Source of the DNA: Amaranthus tricolor
Lineage: Eukaryota; Streptophyta; Magnoliopsida; Caryophyllales; Amaranthaceae
Direction of reading: 5' to 3'
DNA length: 64,000 nt
Assembly: GCF_026212465.1 (NCBI RefSeq)
Contig: NC_080057.1
Location: 27,200,147-27,264,146, forward strand
The stretch's first letter is position 1. The number at the start of each line of letters is the position of its first letter. Below, piece by piece: positions 26,651 to 38,993 of this stretch. Below the pieces are notes generated by a model. That model searched no databases, was not told the DNA's origin, and saw nothing but the letters and a program-made list of their open reading frames with translations. The translations under genes were made by a program, and so were the position numbers.

Positions 26651-26775
26651 TGCCATTTAGCGGCTCCCACCTAGAGTGGGGTTCGGGAGGCAGATGTACG
26701 CAACCTTACTCTTGTTAGTTATAAGACTGATAACACTAAAAAAGAGGTTGTTTCTGATTGACCCTTGGTAGCAAA
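26651..26775 (+). mobile_element. Au-like SINE
   Basis: The copy contains TTAGCGGCTCCCACCTAG, a box-B-like GGTTCGGGAGG, AGATGTACGCAACCTTACTC and AAAAAAGAGGTTGTTTC in canonical order for plant Au-type SINEs. This is the same family as the reverse fragment at 6606-6690. No open reading frame is expected. Confidence 0.6.
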
Positions 26776-26948
26776 CATCATGTGAAACTTCACATAAATA
26801 AGAGGTGTACCTGACTTAATGAGCTATTTTGCTATAGTCCATTGTAATAATTGGAACCATAAATTTTGGCCCATCAAAATAAGGAAAAACACTTTGGGAA
26901 TCATACTAATTCAAATTTTTCAGAGCCTAATAAAGAGCTCTGCTGCAG

Positions 26949-27557
26949 AAATTAGCATTGTTGTGCTACGTTTGTTTCAAAGTTTTTATTTTCTTGAATT
27001 TCTAATGCTTTTATCCTCCCAAATTTTCCATTCTGTCTCCCCTTTTATAAACATTTAATGTGTGCTTTAATTATGGAAAGTGATATGAAGGCACATGACT
27101 ACTACTTAGCAGTCACCCTTGCTCGGCTTTGGGTTATACTCCTTCCTCAGCTGGAAAAATCCATCTCTTATTTTTAGGATTTCTTAATCTGGGCTCCAAA
27201 AGTTTAAACATATACGTAGAAATGCAAGGAGTATTTGATGTGTTGGTGGTATATGTTTAAATTAGCATTGTTGTGCTACGTTTGTTTCAAAGTTTTTATT
27301 TTCTTGAATTTCTAATGCTTTTATCCTCCCAAATTTACCATTCTGTCTCCCCTTTTATAAACATTTAATGTGTGCTTTAATTATGGAAAGTGATATGAAG
27401 GCACATGACTAACTTAGCAGTCACCCTTGCTCGGCTTTGGGTTATACTCCTTTCTCAGCTTGAAAATCCATCTTAGTTTTAGGATTTCTTAATCTGGGCT
27501 CCAAAAGTTTAAACATATACGTAGAAATGCAAGGAGTATTTGATGTGTTGGTGGTAT
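26949..27557 (+). repeat. Tandem duplication, period about 310 bp, proximal to the RING-H2 start
   Basis: Copy 1 (about 26949-27252) and copy 2 (about 27259-27557) both start AAATTAGCATTGTTGTGC, share TTGCTCGGCTTTGGGTTATA in the middle, and end GAGTATTTGATGTGTTGGTG. They differ only by a few substitutions and short indels. The second copy ends about 245 bp before the ATG at 27803. Confidence 0.9.
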
Positions 27558-27802
27558 TCAAAGTATTACATGCACATCTTTATGATATGTACATTCTCTC
27601 TTTGATTGACTTTTATCTCTGAGCTCTTATGGTTATTATTTGAAATTTGTTCTCATAATATATTCTAATTTCTTTTTTATATTTGGTCTTTGTTTCATTT
27701 AATGGACAATAAACCTTTGAACTTTCTTAATCTCATTCACGAGTATTTGCTAATATACGTCTTCTGTTTTATTGACTTTTTGCTCATCGTATATGCTTAC
27801 AG

Positions 27803-29443
27803 ATGGATCTTGACTCGCAAACTATGTCACAAGTATCATCACCTTATAATTTGCTTGGTGACTTAGCAAATGATCATGTTGACTTGCTTGTGGCATGTGG
27901 TCTCTGCGGAGGAGCACTTTCATTGGAGGATGAGGTCAACCGTGGTCTCCAGTCTGTCAGCATATGTGATGACTGTAAATTTCTATTGCTTGAGGATTTT
28001 GGCACCCCAGCGCATAACTCTGTTCGAAGAAGGCTAGCTAGAAGAAGGTCAATAAATGGTAGTTCTGATTCGATTGAAAATTTTTCCCAACAGTTCTCAC
28101 AAATAATTAACCAAGCAAGGCATATTGAGTCTGAGCATGAAGAAGTTCGTGGAGATACTGATTCTAATGTGATGGTAATGCAGCCGACAAGCTCTCGTAC
28201 CACTCCTAGTGGTTCTAGAAGATGGCGGAGAATATTTTCTGATACGGAAAGTGATGGATTTAATTCTGATTCATTTTACGGTGAGAGTGAATCAAATGTC
28301 AGTGTTGGTGCATACAGGATTCATCATGGTGATAGCGATGCCATATCTTTTAGTAGTTATGAAAATGATTCTGCTGCTTCAGTTGATGGAAATTCCTATT
28401 TGGATACAGACATGTTAGTCCAGTTCATTGAGAGAAGTGACTTTGGCAGTGACTCTGATATTGATCCAATGCATGCTGGTGCCATAAACTGGAATTTTGA
28501 TGAGCATGGACTGGAAGGTGGTGAGTCAGGAGAAGCCAATGTTGAGGAGAATACAGTTAGTCCTCAGGAATTTGGAGCTCGTATAAACTCAATTTTTGGC
28601 AGTGATAATTTTGGTGAACACAGTATTACAGAGTTTTCCGAGTTTGAGGGAATGATTCGTCGGAGAATCAATGAAATTAGGGACCTCCAGATTCCCAACA
28701 TTCAAATGTTCGGTGAAGCACCTTACAGTGCTAATCCCGAGGACTATCTTGATGCTCGAGAATTTGAAGAGTTGATGGAGAATATTGCCGAGAATAGCAA
28801 CTCTAGACGAGGAGCACCCCCAGCTGCCTTGTCTTTCATTCAGAATCTGCGTCTCATTGTCATTTCTGAAGAGCAGCACAAATCTGATGGCTTAGTATGT
28901 GCAATTTGCAAAGATTTGTTGATGGTTGGCACAGAAGTTAATCAACTTCCCTGCTTTCATCTATATCATCCGTCATGTATATTGCCATGGTTGAGAGCAA
29001 GGAATTCATGCCCCCTTTGTCGTTATGAACTTCCTACTGATGACAAAGATTATGATTTAGGAAAGCGTGATACTAACCTTAACCGCGGAATGATCATTTC
29101 AGAAATCCAGCCTCAGGAGGAGGATAGGGGTGATATTTCGTCAGTCAACACTGATATGAGTGTGGACGTAGTAGAAGATTTTTCATCTACATCGGGAGAT
29201 ATAGGTCCTGCTACAAATCTTTCACATACAAATAACAGGAGGATGGGTGGATGGCTATTTCTTGCAGCAGGCCCTATAGTTAGCCTTGTTGGAATTGTGT
29301 TAGTGCTCTGTCTAGGCAATGCGAACCGTGAAGGAGGAAGAAGAGGCCTTGACCTAGATAATTGGCGTTCCCTACCCATCCAGACTTCTAGTTTGTGCCC
29401 TCATAATCAGCAGGAAAAGAAGTGGTGGTGGTGGGGGTGGTGA
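27803..29443 (+). CDS. RING-H2 E3 ubiquitin ligase with N-terminal zinc ribbon and C-terminal membrane segment
   Basis: A single 546-codon open frame. Near the N-terminus lies a CxxC-x19-CxxC zinc-ribbon-like pair (Cys32, Cys35, Cys55, Cys58). The middle is long, acidic and Ser-rich, with RRRLARRR as a basic patch. The RING-H2 finger is complete: Cys366, Cys369, Cys384, His386, His389, Cys392, Cys403, Cys406, with the Trp-containing ILPWLRARNS between. A hydrophobic segment (WLFLAAGPIVSLVGIVLVLC, about residues 484-503) predicts a tail membrane anchor. E2-dependent ubiquitin transfer is inferred from the RING. The ATG lies directly after a splice acceptor, so the leader is spliced. The extreme C-terminus ends in a Trp run (KKWWWWGW), while the +1 frame over the same bases reads KRSGGGGGGDFSH then stop; a late frameshift is possible. 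Confidence 0.88.
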   Translation: MDLDSQTMSQVSSPYNLLGDLANDHVDLLVACGLCGGALSLEDEVNRGLQSVSICDDCKFLLLEDFGTPAHNSVRRRLARRRSINGSSDSIENFSQQFSQIINQARHIESEHEEVRGDTDSNVMVMQPTSSRTTPSGSRRWRRIFSDTESDGFNSDSFYGESESNVSVGAYRIHHGDSDAISFSSYENDSAASVDGNSYLDTDMLVQFIERSDFGSDSDIDPMHAGAINWNFDEHGLEGGESGEANVEENTVSPQEFGARINSIFGSDNFGEHSITEFSEFEGMIRRRINEIRDLQIPNIQMFGEAPYSANPEDYLDAREFEELMENIAENSNSRRGAPPAALSFIQNLRLIVISEEQHKSDGLVCAICKDLLMVGTEVNQLPCFHLYHPSCILPWLRARNSCPLCRYELPTDDKDYDLGKRDTNLNRGMIISEIQPQEEDRGDISSVNTDMSVDVVEDFSSTSGDIGPATNLSHTNNRRMGGWLFLAAGPIVSLVGIVLVLCLGNANREGGRRGLDLDNWRSLPIQTSSLCPHNQQEKKWWWWGW

Positions 29444-30423
29444 TTTTAGTCACTGAGAACAAAAATCATTGTTTCTTAGTGCTCATATTTTGGGACACGA
29501 GTAGAGGTTTGGAATCAGATCAGGGGTGCTACAAAATAGAGTTGTCGTGTCTTTGCTGATGGTAAGATGGTCGTTAATCATTATACACGATCTATATGCT
29601 ATATAGTTGCTTTGCTACTAGTATTACTGGCGATGCAGTCTTTCACTTGGTGTTGAAATTTAACAACTCCCTAATTGTGATTGTGATTGTAGATGGAATG
29701 TAGTCGTGTACCGCTTCTTGTACGTTGGTACTTGTAACATTCCATATCCGTTGTCTTCTTTAAATTTTTGAGGAATTGGAATTTTTTTTTTCTTTTATAA
29801 ATAATTTAATTAAAAATTCTAAAGAATCTTACGTTTCTTTTAAATTTTATTTATTTTTTAATTCCAAAAAAAAATAATTGGTTGCACTTGGAAATGTGAC
29901 ATTAGAGAAGAATCTTACTTAAGAAGAAAATAAAATTACTTGCTACATAATAATTTTATTTAGTCTTTAAAAGATAACCGTTTTTAAAAAAATAACACCA
30001 AAAGGAAAGATGCCAATAATAAATCAACTTTTATTTTAATTCGTTGAAAATTAATTCATTTATGATTTATTTTTCTAGTATATTATTAAAAATAAACCCA
30101 TATTTTACTAAAAATAAACACTGGCAGATCGAAAACAATAGTTTTTGTAAACGATTTTTTTTTAAAAAAATATTTTAAAAAAATAAAAGTGAATAATGGA
30201 AGCAAAAGCTAGTGACGGACTAACGGTGGACAATCCCTTGTTAAAGAGGTAAAAAAAGTAATCCAATATCCAAGTGAATCTACTGTACGGTGTACTCTGC
30301 TGTTTGAAGTTGTAAATTGTGAATGTGCGAGATGGATAGAAGGAAGAGTGAAAGGGAGCATTCCAATTGGTAAGTAGAGAAGAATCTAGTGGAGTAGAAA
30401 ACAGTTGAAGAACAAAGTTCGAG
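29444..30423. other. Intergenic region between the RING-H2 and PBL8-like genes
   Basis: Contains the 3' UTR of the RING-H2 gene, then very AT-rich DNA to about 30200, then the leader of the kinase gene. No gene or well-bounded repeat was seen. Confidence 0.5.
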
Positions 30424-30926
30424 ATGGGTAACTGTGGAACTAGGGAAGAATCTGCGGTGGTGGCTAATGCTCAAGGTTTGTAATTTTTTTCTCAAATTCT
30501 TTCCATCTTCTCCGCCGGCGCCGCTAGATCTATTGCTCAAGATTTGGAATATAATTTTCATTTGCAGTTCATCATCAGATTCAGCATCAGCATAGTAGCA
30601 ACAGGTCAGTCTCAGATCTGGGGGATCATCCTTCAGCCACCCCCCGTGTCATGTTTACAGAAGAAGATTCTAGAAACAATGTGGGTCTTTATACAGATGT
30701 AATTGCCTTTACTCTCTATGAGTTGGAAACCATCACCAAGAGCTTCCGTTCTGACTACATACTTGGAGAAGGCGGCTTTGGCACCGTCTACAAGGGTTAC
30801 ATTGATGAAAATGTCAGGGTCGGCCTTAAATCTCTCCCCGTTGCTGTTAAGGTCCTCAACAAAGAAGGTCTTCAGGGTCACCGGGAATGGCTTGTATGCA
30901 CCAATTCCAAACTAACTACTATATCT

Positions 30927-31007
<81 letters not shown>

Positions 31008-32975
31008 TATATATGTATATAGTAACCTAACCTAACTTGTTCAATTTTCGCAAGTGCAGACTGAGGTCAATTTTCTTGGCCAGCTCAGACATCCTAATCT
31101 TGTCAAGTTGATTGGTTATTGCTGTGAAGATGACCATCGATTGCTTGTTTATGAGTTCATGTTTCGAGGAAGCCTTGAAAATCACTTGTTTCGAAGTATG
31201 TTCTTCCATCCTCTTTCTCTTTTAATCTCTTTTCATACCAAGCATAATCCTTTTAAGTACTACTCCTACTAGTTATTTTCTAGAAGTATATTATACTTGA
31301 GGAGCCTATAACATAATGATATAGAGTATGTGTTGTGCAAGATAAAAGCTACCAAAAGTTTGAAGATGGCTCTTCAATACTTCAACCAAAAGTTATGCGA
31401 TTGAGAGTATCTGATAAACATTGTAACCACCTTCGCAGCTAGTGCTGTGAGACACCACTACTATTACGTATGCAAAGTTCTCTAGAGAAAATGTTTGTTA
31501 CACATAGTTTTTCCTCTTATTTCTCTACTCATCTGTATTTACACTGTTACTCTCATTCTAGTCTCTAAGCATATGCAAGTTCTGGATTTATTAATGAGTA
31601 GTTGTGATAATTATGATAGTAATCATTACATTGCTCATTAAAATTTATTAATTATTGCAATAGATACCTCCATTTTGAACTCACCATATTAATAATAGTT
31701 TGCATAGAAAGCATCAAGTATATTGTGTGTAGTGCTTCGGTCCCTTAATTTGTTTTCGACTTATTTCCATGAACTCCTAATATGGTGGATGCTTTATTAT
31801 GTTGTGGAAGTTACCTAGATTAGGACTACAACTATTTGCGTGGTTATAAATGGGGATATCTTTTTGTGAGGATTGTGTGAGTCAAGCAAGCCCACATAGA
31901 GTTTTTATAAGGAATCATGAAGTTTTTTCCAATCTTTGTCATTTATAAAATTTGGATCTATGAATGGGGGCATAGTGAGGTCACGGATGGGGGTATAAGC
32001 ATAGTCTTGTATTTGCTAGAGGAGGTTGATCCGTTGATAGTTCTTTTACAAAGTTTTATCATTGTAACCCGCCTTTGTGTGTTTGTGAAGGTAATTGTTA
32101 CGTAGATGTAGGTCAAATTGAAAGTGTTGTACAATTTTAAGTCGCAATGTTGTTAGTTTTATTGTGTATAATATTATGTGTTGCTTCTAAAGTATGGATG
32201 ATTCTCTAACAGTATAATATAAAATGCGTTGAAAAAAAGAGAGATTGTGATTCTTAGTGGAACTATTGTAGCAAGACTAAAATACTTTAAAGGTTGTATT
32301 GGAGAAGCTGTTGAAACATCACTTAAGAGTGGTAGCTTTGGGGCTAGTCACAACCCAAGAGTCAGAAATTGTTTTATTAACTACCTGGATAACATTCCCC
32401 TTGGTCCATGTTATATCTATTTGCTAATGATTGTATTTAGTTGAAATTATAAAACTGTAAAGTCCCATTGTTCCTAAATTGTCCTTCCCTTCATCCTCTC
32501 AAGCTAAACTGTTCTTGCTAAGTTTTTATTGTACTTACAATAAAATTGCAATGCCGCAAAGCCATGTTAAGTGCAGTACCACAAAGGCCTTTTGTTTCCT
32601 CATATAGTGAAGGTTTCTTAACTTACGCTACTATGCACTCTTTGATATGAGTGAAATTTTGACAATTTTTTCTTGTGTTTTTATTTTTATTGTTCAACAT
32701 TCTTCATTTTCTAATAACTCTTTGTCTAACAAGGGTGAGACTACATATGTTGGAACTCCTTGCCACGACGACACGTCGATACCTATACTTAAGTAGCATT
32801 TAGCCTTTGGGGCAATTTGATGCTCTGACTTCGAATGATTACAAACGGACTTGTAAAATGGTATAATTCTGTGTGAAAATGACACACTCAATTATTGTAA
32901 AATGGACTTTGAATGTCTTGATGTATTCTTGTAATTAGGAAATCATTATTGCTCAACTTTGTAAGTTATGTTAAG

Positions 32976-33045
<70 letters not shown>

Positions 33046-33070
33046 TTGTTGTTGTTGTTGTTGTTGTTTG

Positions 33071-33129
<59 letters not shown>

Positions 33130-36100
33130 TCCTTGTATTCTACATTGTTGTATACGCAATCTCTATTTTAATATGTTGTCTTAAGTTTCTATGGCTTTTC
33201 ATGGGGCATACAGAGGCAATTGTTCCATTATCATGGTCGACGAGGATGATGATTGCCCTTGGAGCAGCAAAAGGACTCGCATTTCTTCACAATGCTGAAA
33301 GGCCTGTCATTTACCGCGACTTCAAGACCTCTAATATACTTCTTGATTCTGTATGTTTTCTCAACATGGCCGGTATTTTATATAAACTATAGCGTAGTTT
33401 TATATACAACAAGATGAAGTATTTCAAACCTTTGTGGAGACCTCTCCACGGGTTTGCAAGTTTGATGACTATGAACATATTCAAAGTTTTTTTTCAATTC
33501 TTTTTGTAGACAATGACAAACAATCACTGATAAACTTGCCTACATGTATTTGTCGATGTGTGTATATATTATGTAAAATTATAGTAAGAGTATAACAAGG
33601 GTAAGGTAACGTACCAAACCTCACCTTATATAGGAACCATTTAATGGAATTGGGTATATGGAATGTTGAAGTTCTTTCTTTTGGCAAATAATTTTGAAAT
33701 TATACGTTCAAAAATGCACACAAATCATTGTTTCTCTTAAATTTTTGCTCTATAAATATGATTTGTGAGAATTTTTAGTGAGCTGAGTGCCCAGATTGTA
33801 TTAGCTCGGTATTTGATTTTCATTCTTCTTGGTTGCTATTCGTGAACGTCAATGAAGATTTTCGAATCCCAAGAGCAAACGATAGCAATCAAGTATTCAG
33901 TTTCTATAAACGTAATACTTTATGTTTTGGAATGATTTATCATAAAATCACTACTAAAATGGAAGGATAGCCAGTGACCGGCTTTCAAAATAATTTAACG
34001 TGCGACCCACCTTGCACATGCAAATTTTTTTGCCGACCCAGATTTCGACCTGACTTGCCCATCAACCACCTTTACTCTCCACTTGTGAGCTCCTCAAAGT
34101 TCCAAATGGTGCATTTTTGTCTTCTTTGTGCATTATCAAATTATTGTAAATGATATTATCTCATCTTATCTTTAATATTTGCAACTTTAAGACCTTTTCT
34201 CATTTTTGATTATGAATACTCTCTCTTAGGCTTCATCCATCTTATATATAATCACCCCTTTCCTCATTATCTTTTCTCAGAGCTCACATTTTGACCCATA
34301 AAGTTCTTTAAATAAGTATTAGTATATATAAGCCTAAGGAATGAACTTATCATGAAAATTGAAATGTTTAGGGCTTTTGTGAGGGTCTATTGATTCAGTT
34401 TGAGCACTTAATGATTCTTTCTCGCGAGGGCTTGATATTTGTTTCATTTTTCATTTAGTTATGGGTGTTTCTTTGTATTGTGGGATGTACACCTCCATCT
34501 CATATCTTTTTTTATATATATGGATGACATCTCCGTCCCTTATTTTGAGTCTTCTACTTTCTCTCTTTTCGGGGTTAGTATTAGAAAACACCCTTTAAAA
34601 TGTCTTATATGTGTTCTGTTAGATTGTACATTTATGCTTAAAAATTTTGTCTTATAGCACCACGATGCCATTTCCTTCTATGTGTGCTTAAAAGGTGTAT
34701 TGGTTAAGCCTCTCTCCCTCTTGCATTTCTTTTTACGTGTGCTTTACATGTCGTTCCTTTTCTTGGTTTCTTTTTGCGTGCACTCTATCCTTCCTTTGAT
34801 CTTGTTTTGTTTTCATCTTTCGTTTTTCCCCCTCAGCGCTACACCTGTCTCGTTTCATCCAAACACATAGTAAAACCAAACATGCCTAAATGTGAAATCA
34901 ATTTTTAGGAGGTAATATTTGAGATATGACAGAAACTACAACTTAAAACTTGCTATTGAGAGTAAGAAAAAAGCACTACCAGCAAAAGAAGCTTATAAGT
35001 ATGCTCGAAAGATCACCCATGGGGAAACAAACTTGCTTGCGCAACGAAGCCCAAATGCATTTGTGGAAGATTGTCGAAACTAGACATAACAAAGGCGATT
35101 CATCAATGTTCAAAAATTACACAAGGACTTCACAAATGGCACACACCGCGTTAGAAAAACTTTGAATCTAGGGGAGATAATATGGCTTTGTGTTTAATCC
35201 CTTGAGAATGATAAGACCATGATACCACACATTGACTTAATTGAGTTATCATGAAGGAGACTTTAAACCAAGCTTGGTCATTGTAATTGAAGTACGATAC
35301 AAAAGTTGGGGTTGCTAAAATCCAAATGGGGAGGCAGTTCCTCGAAGTCCTCCACGATATTGTCTATATTGGGAGTTTTTTGTTGGTGTTTAGGCTCTTG
35401 ATTATCGTCGCTTTGCTTTAGATACATGTAATTAAGTGTGGCCTTTTGGCATAAGCAAATGGGATGAGAACGTGCAAATAAAGAGACCTAAGGGAAACAT
35501 GATAGAGAGGAACAAGATGACAGTAAACAAAACAAACTCTTTACAAAAGAACAAAATAAGAGTATGTGTGGCAGTGAGGCAAGCATAGAAAATAAGAAAA
35601 GACAACTAAATGTGGGTTCACCTTGTTCATTCTTAATTTGTGCAAGTTCTTCTCGAGATGCTTCACTTTGACATTCCTTGGTATGTTTGGAACTTGTGTC
35701 TTACTAAACCTTTTTGCTCATGGACGAAGGACTTGTCATGTATGCATTTAAATATATACACCAATCTTGTCTCTAATGCATGCAATTAAACTGGCAACAT
35801 TTGAGGACATTCTTAAGCCATGGTCTCATGGTGAGTTTCCTAATTCATGCTTCATACCTAAATTTCTCTGATTCTTATTTCCCATTACTTGAGCTTTCCA
35901 TCTATCAATCGACGCAATACAAATAGGCAAGAAAATTGTTTATAAATTTTGTTTGATTCAATTTAAGAAATGACTACCATTCGAACATTAAATAGTGTTC
36001 TGCAAATATACAAAACTTATGTTTGAAAGTTTTGAACCATGATTTGACATAAATATTGAGTAAAAATAAAAATTTGTGCAATTTACTTTGAAAATGACCA

Positions 36101-38227
36101 ACCCAAATTGCAAGGTTGTCTTGCTTCAAAGTATCTAAATGACATCACATAATAAGTGATAGTGGTAGAGAACTAAGAAGCATAAGCACACAAGTTTGGT
36201 AAGAGAAGACAACAAAAGTGCTTATTATGTTGTATACTCATAATTAATATGATGCTACCTAGAGTGATTTGTCAAAGTTGACTTTGTTTTGATCTTTGCC
36301 AATGTTTTAGGATAATTTAATGTGGTGATAAATGATTGCTATTTATTTTATATTTTCTTTATGCATTCTCTTAGGATTATACGGCAAAACTTTCTGATTT
36401 TGGCCTTGCTAAAGCTGGACCACAAGGTGATGAGACTCATGTATCAACGCGTGTTATGGGAACATACGGATATGCTGCTCCTGAATATGTGATGACTGGT
36501 ATGTATGGCACAGAGCTCAAGCAGACAATCTGCCTTTTGCTTGAGGCTTGGGACTTATATTTCCTCCTAGCAAACAAGATTGTTCTTCAAAAAAACTTAC
36601 AAACAAAATTATAAATTATAATGACTAATTGTTTCTAAAGGTTCTATGCTTATGGCACTTGCTTTTCGCAATGTCTAATCATTGTCTTTCCACAATGCTA
36701 ATTGCTGCAGTTCACACCATACTTACAAAGTCTAAAATGTCACTTGATACATCAACCTCTTGATGTCTAGTCTTAGTCCACAACAATTTGACCAGTGTTG
36801 TCATGCTTGTATGGATATTAACATGGTTTGTTAGTTTGCTTTAGTAGTAGTTGGTCATGTCATTTGTGTTTAGTAATAAACCCAACCTAAAAGTAATTGG
36901 TCGTAGTATTTTTTTCTCACCACTTTTTTTATACAATGACAAATTATAGTTCTAGTTCACTGATAGTGATACCACTCATCAATCATAATACCACCTTTGT
37001 TTGGAATGTTCCGGTGTTGATTGGAATGCTCATATGAACCTGTTCGAAACTCTTATCTTTTGCTTCTTCAGGATTCAAAAGAATGAAGTGTAAATTGTTG
37101 CATCTTATTCACTAGTGCACGTATACACGAAATTGGTTGAAATCGGGCTGTGTTTTGTGATTTCAATTCTTTGTTGAGTTTCCCTTGGCTATTTGTAAAA
37201 GCTCCTGAAAGGCCATTAACTGTGAACACATGAGTCAGATGCAATAAAGTGGAATGGAAGATCACCATGAGTTTGTTGGAAAGTTAGATTATAGGATGCT
37301 GATGCGCTAACGAGTTTCTGCTTCCAATTGCATCTGCTAAAATCAACTTTAGTTCATCATTATGCAGGTGTGCTAAAACGTGTTTGCTTCATTCCAAGGG
37401 CAGATGTAAAATGATTAAATCAGCTCCAGTTAAACTTTGTCCTAAGTTGAATGGTGTTTGTATATTTATTCTGAGAACCTCAAATGTCATATTGCTTTTG
37501 GATCGACTGGACAAAAAGAAAGTGTGTCTAGCTCTGCCTAGTGATGGGCTTATTTTGTTTAGCCATTGTCTTCACTTGATGACTAGCAGATTTCAGTCAT
37601 CCGTTTGTTTTTCTCAATTTCATTGACATTGTTGGCATTCGCATGTTATGTTGAGCCCCTCTGTGGGTACTGATATTAAAAGCTTGAAAAGAGCCAGCGT
37701 TTTCAATTTGTTTACCTCTATTGTTTGGATTGACTTTCTTCTGCACTTTTTAATGTACATGATGAACAGGTCATCTCACAGCTAGAAGTGACGTTTACAG
37801 CTTTGGAGTTGTACTTCTGGAGCTGTTGACAGGAAGAAGATCGGTCGACAAGACCAGACCAAGTAAGGAGCAGAACTTGGTGGATTGGGCCCGACCAAAA
37901 CTCAATGACAAGAGAAAACTTCTACAAATAATTGACCCTAGATTGGAGAATCAATATTCGATACGAGCAGCACAAAAAGCTTGCAGTTTGGCATACTATT
38001 GTCTGAGCCAAAACCCTAAGGCAAGACCCTTGATGAGTGATGTGGTTGAGACTCTGGAACCTTTGCAGAGTAGTGGTGATGCTGTCAGGGAAATATCATC
38101 TGTACCAGTGACCTTCAGAAGTAAACGTGCTGCTCAATTTCCTATGAGGGGAATGCCAGAGTACCCTTGTCGCTCCGCCAACCCAAACTGTTCTCCCAGT
38201 GGTCCTGCACCTTGCCGAGTGAGATGA
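30424..38227 (+). CDS. PBL8: Receptor-like cytoplasmic kinase, RLCK VII, PBL8-like
   Basis: Six exons join in frame: 30424-30475, 30568-30893, 31060-31195, 33214-33350, 36375-36498 and 37770-38227, giving 410 aa. The N-terminus MGNCGT is a myristoylation (Gly2) and palmitoylation (Cys4) signal for plasma-membrane attachment. Kinase motifs are complete: glycine loop GEGGFG (84-89), VAVK lysine Lys112, catalytic loop YRDFKTSN with Asp207, DFG at 225-227, and activation segment [15 protein letters not shown]. Family-typical blocks such as [20 protein letters not shown] match Arabidopsis PBL8 (At5g01020) almost residue for residue as I remember it. RLCK VII kinases relay signals from surface immune or growth receptors; the role of this copy is inferred. 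Introns are long (2.0, 3.0 and 1.3 kb) and hold (TA)n and trinucleotide microsatellites. Confidence 0.93.
30931..31020. repeat. (TA)n microsatellite in intron 2 of the PBL8-like gene
   Basis: A near-pure TA dinucleotide run with a few GTATA/CATA interruptions at its 3' end. It ends about 40 bp before the acceptor of exon 3. Confidence 0.9.
32977..33129. repeat. Compound trinucleotide microsatellite (TAA)n(TTG)n(TTA)n in intron 3
   Basis: A long TAA run is followed by a TTG run and then a long TTA run. The outer runs are complementary to each other, so the block is an inverted repeat with the TTG run as loop. It ends about 85 bp before exon 4 of the kinase gene. The long Asn/Ile/Tyr homopolymer open frames across it are artefacts. 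Confidence 0.9.
33351..36374. other. 3.0-kb intron 4 of the PBL8-like gene
   Basis: AT-rich intron sequence. I looked for transposase, retroelement and antisense-gene motifs and saw none with confidence. Its size relative to the small flanking exons suggests old insertions that can no longer be typed by eye. Confidence 0.5.
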
Positions 38228-38504
38228 CTAGTATCTGTTTGTACACTGCCCCTAGTGCCTTCATTACATGCAACTTTTTATAGCAAGTTAATCTTGACTG
38301 AACAATTTCCCGCTTACTGTCATGTAAATTGTTTCGTTTTGCTTCCAATCTACTTTATTATGCAGATTCTCATTGCTTTATGGGTAATTTTCTTTTTAGG
38401 TACTTCAGTGCTTCAGATTATTTCGTTTTTGGACTTTGGGTATGTTTTCGGCCGTCATTTCTTAATGTTAGCTGATACATAAAATGATCAGCTAGTTTAT
38501 ACAT

Positions 38505-38951
38505 TATTTTTTTTTTAAGTAAAAGTTTTAAAGAAACTACCTAATCTATAGGTCTTTTGCAAAAAACTACCTTATGTGTGTTTTTTTTTGCAAAAATTTA
38601 CCTAATGTGATATATTTCTCTGCAAATAACTACCACTTAACGGAAAATAGGCGAATAAATACTTGTTTTGACCAGATTTTCGAAAGAGTTACCCCATAAG
38701 GATAATCACGACGTCTGTTTTTTGAAAAAATCGTTATAATGAGTAAAAATGACAAATATCTTTTATTTTTATTTTGTTAATTTATGTGTTTTAATATTTA
38801 ATAAGTTAAAAATACGAGGACTAATGAGATATTTCCACATAGACAATTTAACCTCTCAAATTGATCAAACCCTCAAACTTATAGGTCAATTAACATTTTC
38901 TGTTGAGTGGTAGTCATTTACAAAGATATATATCACATTAGGTAGTTTTTT

Positions 38952-38993
<42 letters not shown>

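Larger units (their letters stand above)
22084..27802. other. 5.7-kb intergenic/leader region upstream of the RING-H2 gene
   Basis: No protein-family coding was recognised. A GC-richer stretch at about 22300-22395 could be a non-coding leader exon. The start codon at 27803 follows an acceptor directly (TGCTTACAG|ATG), so at least one 5' UTR exon must lie upstream, possibly far. A SINE-like copy (26651-26775) and a 310-bp tandem duplication (26949-27557) lie in the proximal part. Confidence 0.5.

Noticed and set aside
32949..33392. Open frames with long Asn, Ile and Tyr runs
   Set aside because: They are translations of the trinucleotide microsatellite; only the last part overlaps true kinase exon 4.
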